A stretch of 37,218 nucleotides of DNA from an uncultured Clostridia bacterium (lineage in GTDB: Bacteria; Bacillota; Clostridia; Christensenellales; DTU072). Below are positions 15,616 to 26,000 of the stretch, in pieces (the stretch's first letter is position 1; each line of letters begins with the position of its first letter). The position numbers and the translations under genes are program-made. The stretch is from contig CAKRAY010000004.1 in NCBI GenBank assembly GCA_934296355.1, forward strand, positions 1 through 37,218. The letters run 5' to 3'. Under the pieces are notes generated by a model. That model saw only the letters and a program-made list of their open reading frames with translations, did not search any database and was not told the origin of the DNA.

Positions 15616-18600
15616 TCAGACGCCTTTATTGCCCTTAGGAATACCTTTAACGCCTTTTCTATATAAAGAGTTACGATACGCTTTATTGTAGTTGTTAAGG
15701 AATCTGCGGTGTCTGATACCCATCAATATTACCACGAGTATGATTATCGCAAACAAGGCGACACCGCCGTAGATAAGGTATTGAATCATCTTCTTGGTAA
15801 GCGGTAAACCTAAAACGGTACCATACTCGTTATCCGTCGTGTCGGTCGCCGCCATATTCGCTTTGATACATAGAACGTAGGTCGTAAGTTTTTCCGTTTT
15901 GAATACCACGCTTTCGCCGTCGGGCTGAATCGTCATATTATTTACGAGCGTCATCGCTCCGTCGTCGCTCAGTTCGTAAACCGCAAAGTAGAGGTAGTCG
16001 CGGTAATCTTTGGGTATCGGCAAGGTAACGGTAATATCGCTCGCTTGCGTTTGCGAATACGCCGCTTCCAAGGCTATTCTGTTTATGGATACTATCGTTC
16101 TGGGATCGTTTGCCGATACTGTTTTGGCGAGCAAAGCCTGCGCGTTGGTGAACGTACCCGAATTCTTGTCGTAACCGGTAACTTCCACGGTCGCGCCCGG
16201 CGCAAAGTCGCCGTCTATGCCGATGCCCGTGTCTTTGTCGGTAAGCAATAAAACTTCGCACGACTTTTTAAGGTCGGTCAACTTGTTAAGCAAGTTAGGC
16301 GTGAAGCAAGCCTGTTGGTCTCTCGTAAGGGACTTATATGCGTCGTACACGTCGAGTATGTCCTGATAGTCTTCTCTTTCTACCATATTGATTGCGGGCA
16401 ACGCCGAAACGTTGCTTTCCACCGTACGAACCTTTTCCATTAAACCGTCGAGGTACTTAAACTGTTCGGTAAAGTTACGGTAGTAACCGTTGTAAACGCT
16501 CGACGAATCGCCGGTAATCGCGTCGCAAATCCACCCTTGACCGTAGAGTTTATAATCGTTGAACTTGTTCATGTGTTCGAGCATCTCTTCATAGTCGCTA
16601 CCGAGTTCGAAACTCGTTCTCTTCGCGAGTTTTTCGAGATAATCTCTATATCCGTTTATTTCGCGCTTTAACGTTCCCAATCTGTCTTCCAGACGGGAAA
16701 TGAGGTTTTCAAAATACGCCTTTCTGCTCGATTCGATATAGGAATTGGCCTCCGCAAGTCTTGCCTTATACGCGTCCACTTGCGCCCTGTCCTCGTCGCT
16801 GAGCGTGATGTTGTTTACCGTAAGTTTGAACGGTAAAACGTAGAATTCTTTCGTCGCGGTATTGCCGGCGTAGTCCTCTACGTAAACTTTTACGTAGCCT
16901 CTGTACGGATTGCCCTCTTTGTCGTAACGGGTGGAATTGTCCACGCTGCTCGTGCTAAAAACGTAACCGTCCGCGAACGCGAAACCTCTCGTGTCGCCTT
17001 TTATGGTAATATATTCGCAAATTTTTATATTCGCCTCGGCGATTTTTACCTTCAAATCGATAAAACATTCTTCGCCGTCTTGCACGTTAATTATCGTATT
17101 ACCGTCGCCGAAAGTGATTATCGGGGAAACGGTATCGATATTGACTACGAATTCCTTAGTGCAAGTCAAGCCCGATTCGCTCGTCGCCGTAACCGTATAA
17201 ACGCACGAATTGGTGGTTTCGATAGAACCGGTTTCTTCCGCCCAAGTGTGATTTTCCACTCTGCCGTTGTAATCGCGGTATTCGTAAGTATACACTACCT
17301 TACTGACGTTATTGGCGATAACCTGTCTGTTCATCTCCACGATGGTCTTATTCGTCCACTGTCCGCTGACAATCGTCACCGGCATGGTGCTGTTGTCGTT
17401 TTTCGCTTGTCCGCTCAGATTAAACTCGGGTTTCGTTTGGTCTACGCTCAATCTGATACATTTTTCGAGCGACAAGTCGTTGTCTTCGGAAGAAGAATTG
17501 CTGGTAACTTTGACGTAGAGTATGGCGTCTCTGTTCATATTGAAACCGTCGATCATATCCGTGGTAAATTCGAGGTTGTTTAATTCTTTGCCGATTTCGT
17601 CCGCGCTCTTGGTCGTGGTTTCTTGTCCGTTTTCGAGGTACTTCAAGTAGTAAGTGACTTTAATACCGCTTACCGGCATTCTCGTAACGTTGATTTTTAT
17701 CCTTATCGGTCCGCTTTGCCAGTCGTTTTTGTCCACGGTCGCAAGGCTCTCGGTACTGCCGCCCTCGTACACGGTATTTTTATACGTCGTCGCTTCTATT
17801 TCGAACTCCGGCATCGTTTTGTCGATGGCGATATGAACTTTTTCGTAAAGTTTTACCGCGCCCGCTTTATTGACCGCGCGGAATAAGAACGCGCCGTAAA
17901 CGCCGTTTAAGAAAGGTTGACTTCCGTCCTCGTCGTAGTAATACTCCAAGTTTTTCGGCGTGAACAGTATCGACACCGCGTCTTTGGAAGCGTACCAACC
18001 TACGATACCTTCGTAAGCAAGGTAAGAGTACCAGGTTTCGCCGTCGTCGAGGCTGAATTGGTATTTGAGATATCCGGTAACGGGATTGCCTCCCAGCGCA
18101 GAACCTTCCGCGGTCAATTCTATGTTGACTTTCGATTCCCATCTGTACGAGAACATATTGAGCGCGTCGTTATAGAACCCGTGCGTCGGGTCGGGGGTCA
18201 GAGTAGCGTTGGTCAAAGAACCCGAATCGAAAACGAAACAGAAAATAGTGCTTGACGTAACTTTGCCGGTAGCGGAATCGCTTATAGTGCTTTCTTTTGC
18301 TTCCGTACCCACGTTGTTCCTTGCGTAAATCGCGAAGTACGCAACGTAATACTTGTCTTTACCGAAATCGGTATAGCCCGCTTCGCGGAACAAACTCGTT
18401 TCGCCGCTGAGTTTCGTGAAGTCGCTTAATAACGCTTCGTTGCTCGTAACGGCTTGTCCCAGATACTTATAGTAATAGGTTATGGGCGAACGGTTACCGT
18501 CGGTAACGCCGCCGAACATAATTTCCTTGGTGCTGTAATAGGAAGAAATGCTTACCGAAACTCCGCCTTCGGTGTATTCGCTTATCTCGCCGCGAACGCC

Positions 18601-21600
18601 GTTTATGTTGCCTTCGTCCGGGTCGGAGAACTTAATCGCTTCGTCTATAACCGGCGTGGTGTTGTCAATGTAAATAGAAGACGCGCCTTTAGATTCCTGC
18701 GTGTTGCGATAGCCCGCGCCGTTACATATAGAATACGCTATAACGCCGCAAAAACTGGCGTCGGCAAAATCAATCGTGAAACGGTACCCCGTACCGTCGT
18801 CGGTAAACGTCGCGCCCGTCGCTATTATCCATTTTCCGTTCGCAATCGCTTCCGAGATATTGTTCTTTTGCGAGTCTTTAATGAGCATATAATAAATGCT
18901 GTACGTGGAATCAACTTTGGTATCTCCCTCGCTGTTTATGTAAACCCATACGGTAACTTCGATATGACCGCTTATCCACGCCTGGCTTTGCATCTCGTCG
19001 GTAACGACTTTGCCGGAACGGTCGTACGCTTTAATGTCGTAACTTATGGTAAGGTTTACCGTGTCGTAAGAGAGTTTTATTACGTAGTACCCGGAACGAA
19101 CTCTCGCTCCGCCGTAACTGACCGCTTGATTTTCCACATATACCGCAAGGTAAATTTTTCCCTTGGAATCGGCGGGGATTTCTATGTTTATATGTCCGTC
19201 TTTAAGCAATGCGTATTGCTTTGCCGCCGCCGCGTCGAGCATTTCCGAATTACTCATTCCGTCGCCGTCGAAGAACGCGTAGTAAACGTTATAGTGATTG
19301 GCAAAACCCTTTTCGTCGTTGGTGGAAGTGAACGCGAGTTCGGTATCCTTACAAACCGAATATCCGTACTCGTCCATATCGATTAACGCGCTGCCCGCCG
19401 CGACCGTTTTGGTCTTGCCGTCGCTGTCGAAAATCGCGTCTTTTATGCCGATATTGTCGCTTACGTCGATATTGGCGCGGAAAGTTATTTCCTTATAAAT
19501 GCCGCTACCCGTGTAGATACGGAATTTATAATCTCTGCTCATTTTTTTGACTTCGTTATCGGGCAAACTCAAATTGAATCTGTATACGTAATAACGATTA
19601 GTTCCTTCCACTATCGGATCGGCGAACATAGGCACGTCTACCGCGCTCTGACTCCACACGATTTCTCCCGTGGACGCGTCTACAAGCACGTTGCCCGCGC
19701 TATCCTTACTCATTATCATTTCTCTTAGATAAATGCCGCTTACGCCGACTTTGACTTTAACGCTTAAAATAATCGACCCGTTTATCCAACCGGGGTTGTT
19801 CACGTCGGGAATACGGTTATCTTCGGTAAGACGTTGATTGTCCGAGGTGCTGTTGTCGATAATATACGCGCTCATTTCGTATGTCGGTTCGAGAACGTCG
19901 ATTGCTATTTCGTCGTCCGTTTCCACTACGTTCGCGCTCTTTTTGCCCGCGTCGTTACGGCTGTAAATGACGAACGAACTCTTCGCGCTCGCCACGATAT
20001 CGAATTCGTATATCCAATATCTTATACCCTCGTCCTCTTTGACGAACTTCTTGGGTACGCCCACGGAATAAGATTCCGGGCAATCGCCGTTTTTCGGAGC
20101 GTAATAGAAAACGTAATTGTTCGTCGGCACGGTGCTTTCGCCGTTTTCGAGAACGCTGTCGGTGGGCATAATCATTCTTACCACCGCTTTATCGGATATC
20201 CATTGCGCGCCCGGCTTTAACGTGGCGTCCACGCCGTCGATATCGATTACGTACGCGCTGCGCACTATGGTAAACTTGACTTCCGCTTCCTTACTTTCCA
20301 GTCCCGCGCCGCTGACTATTTTGAATTTATAGTACTTCGACACGCTGAACTCTTTGCCCACCGCGTCGTCGATGGTGTAATACGTTTCGCCGTCCGCGGT
20401 AACCGAAGCGGTCATTCTCGTCCAGGTCTGCGGATAAGATCCTTTCGCGCCGCGCGCTTGATAATAATACACCGCGCCGCTCTTGTTGGAAATAACCTTA
20501 CCCGACCTATCTCTGTTAAACACGCTGATAGTGATTTTGCCGTTGGCGTAACCCGCGTCGTAAGAATACACGCCCGAGTCTACGTCCGTCACCGTAAGGT
20601 CGAGTTTCTTACTGCTCGCCTCGTTATCCGGGTCGGGCGTAGCCGCGCCGAGATTCACGTTGGGCGTGACTTTATCGATATTTACGACGTAACTCGTACC
20701 GTATCTGAACACTACGCCCGCTTCGTTTCTCGCGCTGAACGAGATCGCGCCGCGCGGCGTTTCGTTAAAGTTAAGTTTGTTTCCGCCGGTTATGTCTATT
20801 TGTCCGCTACCGTCGGAATAGGAATAAACTATTTTGCTCTTGCAATTACTTTCGTCGGTAATCTCGAAAGAAACCGCGTTGCTCGTCCAACTGCCGCCGG
20901 TATAGAAAGTCGCGCCGCCGTCGGTTTTCGCCAAAACGGAAAATCTCGGTTCGTACGCGTCGCGGCGAATAGTCGGTTCTCCGGGGTTCGCGCCGTAAAC
21001 GTACGCGTCGCTCGTGATGTTGCCCGAAGTGGTGGAAGAACGGAAACTTATCGTCGCGCCGTCGAAAGAATCTTCGGGCTTAGACAAGGCGAGAACGTTG
21101 TTCTTCATAGGCGTCCAGGTTTCCCCGTCGTACGAGTAGTAAAGACGCTCGTTGTTCATATCGTAAGCGACTCCGTTCGCCGCCATGTATTTGGTGACTA
21201 CCGTGAAAGTGAGTTCCGCCGCGATCCATTCGCCCTTGTACTCGACCGCTTGCTTGTTTTTGTCGAGATAGGTCGCCTTTACCGAGTCGATACCGACGTT
21301 CTCTTCGCTGAGCAAAGAATTGACTTTGATGAAGAAACTCTTGGAGTAATATTCGTAATTCGTGGTCGTAATTCCGGAAGAAGTAAAACTTTCCGCTCTT
21401 CTGAAGTAGAAATACGCGGAATACTTACCGGTAGGCTCTTTGTAAGAAGAAACTCGCACGTTCGCGCCGAAACCGCCGTCCTCGTTTAAGCGTTCCCATT
21501 GCAAAGGAGCGTCGGCAAGTTGCTCTTGCGTGTATAACGCGTCCGAGCGCGCGTAAAAATAAGTATTATTGGTAATTAAGGTAGAATCTTTTATATCGAC

Positions 21601-21849
21601 AAAAAAGTATAGGGTAGTATCCGACTCGTTAAGCGAATCGCCGTTTGCAAGGGGTAAATATTCCGAACCTTTCTGATACCTCACGGACGCTTCCCAGCCG
21701 AAATCCGTTTCTTCCGCTCGCGCCTCGTCCGGCGAGGACGGAACGAACCGCAAAACAACCGCCGCCGTTAAGACGATTAAGCCGATAAGCACCGCGATAA
21801 TCGCCGCCGAAAGTTTAGATAAAACGCTTTTGGTAATACTATTCTTCAT
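15616..21849 (-). CDS. Giant Ig-repeat surface protein with N- and C-terminal membrane segments
   Basis: The 2077-residue protein has an N-terminal signal or anchor (about 12-36) and a C-terminal transmembrane helix (about 2022-2045) with a basic tail and no LPxTG. Residues about 60-1670 are tandem beta-sandwich repeats of roughly 150 residues. Domain starts repeat a W-x-[STN] pattern (WTSNAV, WISDKAV, WINGSII, WISGHIE, WQSGPIR, WTNKTIV) and ends repeat an S/N-x-x-G pattern (YSRNDAGK, YARNNVGT, ATSESGLT). This resembles OmpL47/HYR-like Ig modules. A coiled coil follows at about 1683-1763 (KARLAEANSYIE, NLISRLEDRLGTLKRE). It is likely an adhesin or envelope stalk; the ligand is unknown. The ATG has an AAGGG ribosome site and a good promoter. 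Confidence 0.82.
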   Translation of the reverse strand: MKNSITKSVLSKLSAAIIAVLIGLIVLTAAVVLRFVPSSPDEARAEETDFGWEASVRYQKGSEYLPLANGDSLNESDTTLYFFVDIKDSTLITNNTYFYARSDALYTQEQLADAPLQWERLNEDGGFGANVRVSSYKEPTGKYSAYFYFRRAESFTSSGITTTNYEYYSKSFFIKVNSLLSEENVGIDSVKATYLDKNKQAVEYKGEWIAAELTFTVVTKYMAANGVAYDMNNERLYYSYDGETWTPMKNNVLALSKPEDSFDGATISFRSSTTSGNITSDAYVYGANPGEPTIRRDAYEPRFSVLAKTDGGATFYTGGSWTSNAVSFEITDESNCKSKIVYSYSDGSGQIDITGGNKLNFNETPRGAISFSARNEAGVVFRYGTSYVVNIDKVTPNVNLGAATPDPDNEASSKKLDLTVTDVDSGVYSYDAGYANGKITISVFNRDRSGKVISNKSGAVYYYQARGAKGSYPQTWTRMTASVTADGETYYTIDDAVGKEFSVSKYYKFKIVSGAGLESKEAEVKFTIVRSAYVIDIDGVDATLKPGAQWISDKAVVRMIMPTDSVLENGESTVPTNNYVFYYAPKNGDCPESYSVGVPKKFVKEDEGIRYWIYEFDIVASAKSSFVIYSRNDAGKKSANVVETDDEIAIDVLEPTYEMSAYIIDNSTSDNQRLTEDNRIPDVNNPGWINGSIILSVKVKVGVSGIYLREMIMSKDSAGNVLVDASTGEIVWSQSAVDVPMFADPIVEGTNRYYVYRFNLSLPDNEVKKMSRDYKFRIYTGSGIYKEITFRANIDVSDNIGIKDAIFDSDGKTKTVAAGSALIDMDEYGYSVCKDTELAFTSTNDEKGFANHYNVYYAFFDGDGMSNSEMLDAAAAKQYALLKDGHINIEIPADSKGKIYLAVYVENQAVSYGGARVRSGYYVIKLSYDTVNLTISYDIKAYDRSGKVVTDEMQSQAWISGHIEVTVWVYINSEGDTKVDSTYSIYYMLIKDSQKNNISEAIANGKWIIATGATFTDDGTGYRFTIDFADASFCGVIAYSICNGAGYRNTQESKGASSIYIDNTTPVIDEAIKFSDPDEGNINGVRGEISEYTEGGVSVSISSYYSTKEIMFGGVTDGNRSPITYYYKYLGQAVTSNEALLSDFTKLSGETSLFREAGYTDFGKDKYYVAYFAIYARNNVGTEAKESTISDSATGKVTSSTIFCFVFDSGSLTNATLTPDPTHGFYNDALNMFSYRWESKVNIELTAEGSALGGNPVTGYLKYQFSLDDGETWYSYLAYEGIVGWYASKDAVSILFTPKNLEYYYDEDGSQPFLNGVYGAFLFRAVNKAGAVKLYEKVHIAIDKTMPEFEIEATTYKNTVYEGGSTESLATVDKNDWQSGPIRIKINVTRMPVSGIKVTYYLKYLENGQETTTKSADEIGKELNNLEFTTDMIDGFNMNRDAILYVKVTSNSSSEDNDLSLEKCIRLSVDQTKPEFNLSGQAKNDNSTMPVTIVSGQWTNKTIVEMNRQVIANNVSKVVYTYEYRDYNGRVENHTWAEETGSIETTNSCVYTVTATSESGLTCTKEFVVNIDTVSPIITFGDGNTIINVQDGEECFIDLKVKIAEANIKICEYITIKGDTRGFAFADGYVFSTSSVDNSTRYDKEGNPYRGYVKVYVEDYAGNTATKEFYVLPFKLTVNNITLSDEDRAQVDAYKARLAEANSYIESSRKAYFENLISRLEDRLGTLKREINGYRDYLEKLAKRTSFELGSDYEEMLEHMNKFNDYKLYGQGWICDAITGDSSSVYNGYYRNFTEQFKYLDGLMEKVRTVESNVSALPAINMVEREDYQDILDVYDAYKSLTRDQQACFTPNLLNKLTDLKKSCEVLLLTDKDTGIGIDGDFAPGATVEVTGYDKNSGTFTNAQALLAKTVSANDPRTIVSINRIALEAAYSQTQASDITVTLPIPKDYRDYLYFAVYELSDDGAMTLVNNMTIQPDGESVVFKTEKLTTYVLCIKANMAATDTTDNEYGTVLGLPLTKKMIQYLIYGGVALFAIIILVVILMGIRHRRFLNNYNKAYRNSLYRKGVKGIPKGNKGV

Positions 21850-21925
21850 GTTTGCCCTTCAATCGATAGATATAAAAGATTTTCGGCGTTAACGAAAAAA
21901 CACATTTTCATAAAGCGCCATATAT

Positions 21926-21954
21926 ATAATATCATAAATAATAATTTATATCAA
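21926..21954 (-). promoter_or_regulatory. Sigma-A promoter of the giant surface protein gene
   Basis: On the minus strand TTGATA (21954-21949), 17 bp, then TATTAT (21931-21926). The leader to the ATG at 21849 would be about 70 nt. Confidence 0.6.
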
Positions 21955-22069
21955 TACTTTGTCAGATTTTTTTAAGGCGGTTTTTCCGACGTAAAATCGC
22001 TTGTAAAGACGAGAAAAGACAAAAAAATCGCAAGAACGAAAAAAAGTGGAAAAAATTACCGAAAAGTAG

Positions 22070-22098
22070 TTTACAAACGAGTTACAAATAAATATAAT
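22070..22098 (+). promoter_or_regulatory. Sigma-A promoter of the zinc-ribbon gene
   Basis: TTTACA (22070-22075), 17 bp, then TATAAT (22093-22098). The start site would be near 22105, giving a leader of about 36 nt with a strong AGGAGG ribosome site just before the ATG. Confidence 0.7.
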
Positions 22099-22140
22099 AT
22101 ACACGCTCTAACGAGAAATCGCAAAACAAGGAGGAATCGT

Positions 22141-22641
22141 ATGCCTAAGTATAAAAAATGTCCGAGATGCGAACTTAACTACATTCTCGAAAACGAAGAT
22201 TATTGCGAAATATGTAAACAAGAATTACGCGGACAACGCCCAACGACCGAATTCGACGATATCAATCTCGAAGACGAAGAACTCGGACTTTGCCCGAAAT
22301 GCCATAAGAATTACCTTAACGAGGGCGAAAAAATTTGCGAAGCCTGCGCGCAAAGCAATCGCTTGACGAGTTTTGCCGAACTCGAAGAAGCGGAAGAACC
22401 CGACGTGGACGAAGGACTCGAAACTTCCGAAGAAACGGCCGACGACGATTGGGAACTCTCCTTGGAAGGTATGCAAGACGAAGAATTCGACGAAGAAATG
22501 TCCGACGATATCGACGAAGACGAAGCGGGCGACGTAGACGAAGAAGAGGAAGAAGAAGAAACCGAAGACGACTTCGACGAGGACGAAGATATCGAAACCG
22601 AGGACGAAGACGAGGACGAAGACGAGGACGAAGGCGACTAA
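22141..22641 (+). CDS. Double zinc-ribbon protein with a long acidic tail
   Basis: The 166-residue cytoplasmic protein carries two CxxC...CxxC ribbons: C7/C10 with C22/C25 (CPRC, CEIC), and C51/C54 with C66/C69 (CPKC, CEAC). The rest is extremely acidic, ending in a DEDEDEDE tract with almost no hydrophobic residues, and is probably disordered. It has a strong ribosome site (AGGAGG), its own promoter and its own terminator, which suggests high expression. I do not recognise the family. Acidic tails of this kind can mimic nucleic acid or bind basic proteins, and the ribbons suggest a nucleic-acid or protein contact; both are inference. Confidence 0.75.
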   Translation: MPKYKKCPRCELNYILENEDYCEICKQELRGQRPTTEFDDINLEDEELGLCPKCHKNYLNEGEKICEACAQSNRLTSFAELEEAEEPDVDEGLETSEETADDDWELSLEGMQDEEFDEEMSDDIDEDEAGDVDEEEEEEETEDDFDEDEDIETEDEDEDEDEDEGD

Positions 22642-22684
22642 GAGTGAATTTTCACTAAAAAATAAAAAACTTTAAGCGCAACAT

Positions 22685-22720
22685 AAAAGACTAACGAAAA
22701 TTTCCGTTAGTCTTTTTTTT
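22685..22720 (+). terminator. Intrinsic terminator
   Basis: AAAAGACTAACG pairs with CGTTAGTCTTTT around an 8-nt AT-rich loop and continues into a T-tract. It ends the zinc-ribbon transcript. Confidence 0.92.
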
Positions 22721-22762
22721 GCCTTTTTACAACGATTTTGCTTGTGTCGCAAACAGTGATAT

Positions 22763-22861
22763 TTTTAGATAAATCTAAAAGTTATATTTTGACTTAAACT
22801 CGTCATAAGGCGAATATAACTTGTCGCAAGACGAATATCACTCGCCGTGAGGCGAATATAA
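22763..22861 (+). repeat. Tandem array of miniature hairpins (21-bp units)
   Basis: Three head-to-tail 21-bp units lie at 22799-22819, 22820-22840 and 22841-22861. Each has a 4-bp stem with a four-base loop (CGTC-ataa-GGCG, TGTC-gcaa-GACG, CGCC-gtga-GGCG) and then an AATAT[AC]A linker. Two of the loops are GNRA tetraloops, and the stem bases vary while pairing is kept. Just upstream, 22763-22780 is an 8-bp palindrome (TTTTAGAT-aa-ATCTAAAA) flanked by the linker in reverse orientation (AGTGATATT, AGTTATATT). Confidence 0.82.
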
Positions 22862-22870
22862 CTCTCCATA

Positions 22871-23050
22871 CGCTTCCTTCACACGCTTCCGCGGCTATAC
22901 GCTTATTGTAGAAATACTGCCTATTCGCGTAACTTGGGTGAAGCGTCACACGCTTCCGCGGCTATATGCTTATAAAAGCACGCGGCTTATTCGCGAAGAT
23001 TGGATGCAACGTCACACGTTGCCGCGCGTACGTTGCCGTCACACGCTTCC
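22871..23050 (+). repeat. Two tandem copies of the interspersed palindromic repeat
   Basis: Copy one has its lead at about 22896 and hairpin GAAGCGT-cac-ACGCTTC at 22940-22956. Copy two has its lead at about 22960 and hairpin GCAACGT-cac-ACGTTGC at 23006-23022. Degenerate fragments follow up to 23050. Adjacent copies with identical leads but different stem sequences show that the stem is exchanged as a unit. The array ends 8 bp from the stop codon of the 1015-residue protein gene. Confidence 0.85.
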
Positions 23051-23057
23051 AACTTAA

Positions 23058-26000
23058 TTATCTTTCGGTAACGGTAGCCACCTCTACACCGGTTATCGTG
23101 TTTTGCGCTTCTATAAACACGTAAGAAACTTGCATTTGATACTTGGTTACGCCCGCTTTTTCATACGTGGAAGTATCGTAGTTCAACCTTTGCGCCGCGG
23201 TAGTGAATACCGAGCAATACTGATGCGCGCTTATTACGCCGTCGCTGTCGCGTACGGTTAAAATCACGTCGTTCGTAACGTCTACGCCGCCCTTAACGAA
23301 GGTAATAGTGCCATTGCTGTTATAACCCGACGCAGAGTCGCCGCCGAAACCGATAATATTGAATACGGGAATATAATACTTTCCGTCCTTAATAAACTTT
23401 GCGTCAGCCGTTTCGTCCACGGTTATCGTCACGTTTGCGCCAAGCACAAGCGTATCGAACTGTTTATACGCCGCCACAAACTCGCTTATCGAAGAGTACG
23501 CGCCGGAAACGCCGACTTCGTCGGGAGAAACGACCGCATAATTAACTTTACCTTCGCTTGTTACGGGAGTATTGATAAAGTCTATCATCCCGTTCATTAT
23601 TCCTCCGACGGTACCGTTATTCATAAACGCTCTTTGCTTATATTGCGAGTCTTTGAACGAATCGAGGTCCGCGTCGAGAACGCCTATGCCCCTCAAAACC
23701 GCAAGTCTCGTGTCTTGCATTGCGGTAGCGAAAGCGTCGGGAATGTCGTTAAGTTTCGTTTCTCTACCGATAAGCGACAAAACGCCGTTGTCGAGTTTAT
23801 TCTCTTCGAATACGTCGCAAATCGCCAGACCGTCCATAGCGTCGTCAAGACCCGCTAGCGGTCTGTGTTTGCCGTCGTAGAACCTCGTTTTGTAGGTAAC
23901 GCCGCCTTTTTGCGCGTAGACTTTTCCGTCTTTTTCGAGGAACGTAAAGCCTTCGCCCGCGCATTCTTCGCTCGGTACGACCGTCGCGCCCGTAAGGTCT
24001 GTCGTCGCTTTTTGCGCGTCGATGGTGCTGTATCTTATCGAGCGGAGCATCGTGGTGGAATTCTCGTCTACCGTCATTATTTCGTCGATAAACATCTCGC
24101 TTATCGTTTCGTCGAGTTCGTCGATTCGCTTGTGTTGCAAGGATTTCATAAGTTTACTCGAATCGGCGTTTATCTCTACCGCTTCGCCGAACGTCATAAC
24201 TTTAATTTTGTCGTCAACGCCGCGTAAGGGTAACATTTTCGTCATATTCGGGATAACCGAAAGGTCGGTATACAGTTTCGTCTTATAGAGCGTGTACGTA
24301 GCGACCGTCGGGTCGAAATTACCCGCGACCTCGGAGTCGAGGACGAATGCGTAACCGCCCGCGGAATACTTATATTCGTATCTTACGTCTTCGAGCGAAG
24401 CGTCGTACTTCGCGGAAGATTTATACGCCGCCGTAGCCGCGTCGAGAACGGCTTTTTCCAGAACGACTTTTTGCGATTCGAGCGACGAAGCCGCCAGGGC
24501 TTTGAGCGTCAAAGAAGACGAGGAATCGACTTGGAGTATCTCGCCGATAAAGAGTGAGGTTATCTTTTCGTCGATGCTTTGCAAGGGTCTGTAAACGCCG
24601 TCGCCGCCCTCCTTTACTCTCGTTTTATACGCGACAAAGCAATCGACTCCGCCGTCGTTTACGCGCTTCTTTTCGCCCGTAGCGTCGTCCATTACCGCCA
24701 CGTAAGAATTCACTTCGCCCGCTTTTTCGCCGGCGGTGTAAAGGTAAACGTAGCCGGGTTCTTCTCTTTCGGGGAAGAACACGTCGATTACGCTTGTTAC
24801 GGGAACGTTCACGGTAACCGACTTAATGCTTGCGTATTTTAACGCTTTCAGCGTTGCCGAAGACGTTTCTTCTATGGTCATGACTTCGCATAAGAACAAT
24901 TCGTTAAGGTCGTCGCCGAGCGAATCGAGCGTGCTGTTACGAAGCGTATACAGTATGCCGTCCTCGGGCGTGACGTCCATTATGTCGCCTAAGGTAACGG
25001 TATCGATTTTCTCGTTAATACCCCTTATCGCCCTGTATTTGCCTTTATAAAGTTTGGTTTCAAAGACTTTATAGCAGTCTTTTCCGTCCTCTTTAACGAC
25101 GAGTTTGTTTCCGTCCGCGTCGAAGAACGGCGCGTACGCGACGCCGTCAGCGTCGAATAAAAACTCTTTTTCCGCGTCGTATTTCGTAGCGTCGTAGTCC
25201 TTGCCGCCGATAAATTCCGCCGTGCTTTCGTCGGTTTCGGCAACGGGCAGATACTTGACCGAAGACTTTAACGACGAGTACTTCAAACTTATCAACACGT
25301 TAGCGGAATCGCTTCCTATGTCCATAATCTCGTCGAGGAACATCGTGTTTATGATGTCGTTCGTCTTCTCCCCGCCGAGTTCTCCCACCGTAAGGTCTTT
25401 CAAGGACTGTAAAACGGGGTGGCTGTCGGCGTCGATTTCAATCACGTCGGAAATCTTTATGCCGTTCACTTTCTCGGTGAGTTGCTCCCCGCCGAGTTCG
25501 TTGATTGTCAAATCTTTGAGCGCCCATAACACCGGATGCGTTTCTTCTTCGCTCATTTTCACGAACTTCTCTAACGGGAACGTTTCTATTTTAGTAAACG
25601 CCTCGTTTATGTTCGAGTTCAAAAATTCCGGCTCCTTAAATAGCGGGATATCGTCGGGCAATTCTATGTCCGCCTTTTCGGAAAGTTCGCCTATGGTAAG
25701 ATTGTCGGTAATGTTGGCGGCGAGGTTACCTAACGCGCTTTTTCTTACGACTTCTCTGTCTATGCCGATAACTTCGTTCAACAAATCGCTTATGGGCGTC
25801 ATACCGATAAGACCTTCTATCTTTCCTATCGTGGTGGCGTCGTCGCCGTCCACGTAAAGATTGCCTATCGCCGCCCAAACGTCCTTACCCCAATCGATAA
25901 GTCCTTTGTTTTTCGTTTCTTCGTCGAAGTTAAGCGTGGTGTCTTTCGTTTGACCGTTAACCAAGTCTTCGATGTCGGAAACCTTTTTGCTGTTGACGTA

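Noticed and set aside
20458..21489. 343-codon open frame on the plus strand opposite the giant surface protein gene
   Set aside because: It runs antisense to a clear coding frame with Ig repeats, has no ribosome site or domain, and its composition is that of an antisense shadow. The same holds for the 310-codon frame at 18454-19386.
22335..22658. Arg-rich 107-codon frame overlapping the zinc-ribbon gene
   Set aside because: It is the frame-shifted reading of the acidic GAC/GAA repeats and would not exist without them.
22799..23050. Possible CRISPR array
   Set aside because: The repeats are short hairpins with no unique spacers of constant length, and no cas gene is present.
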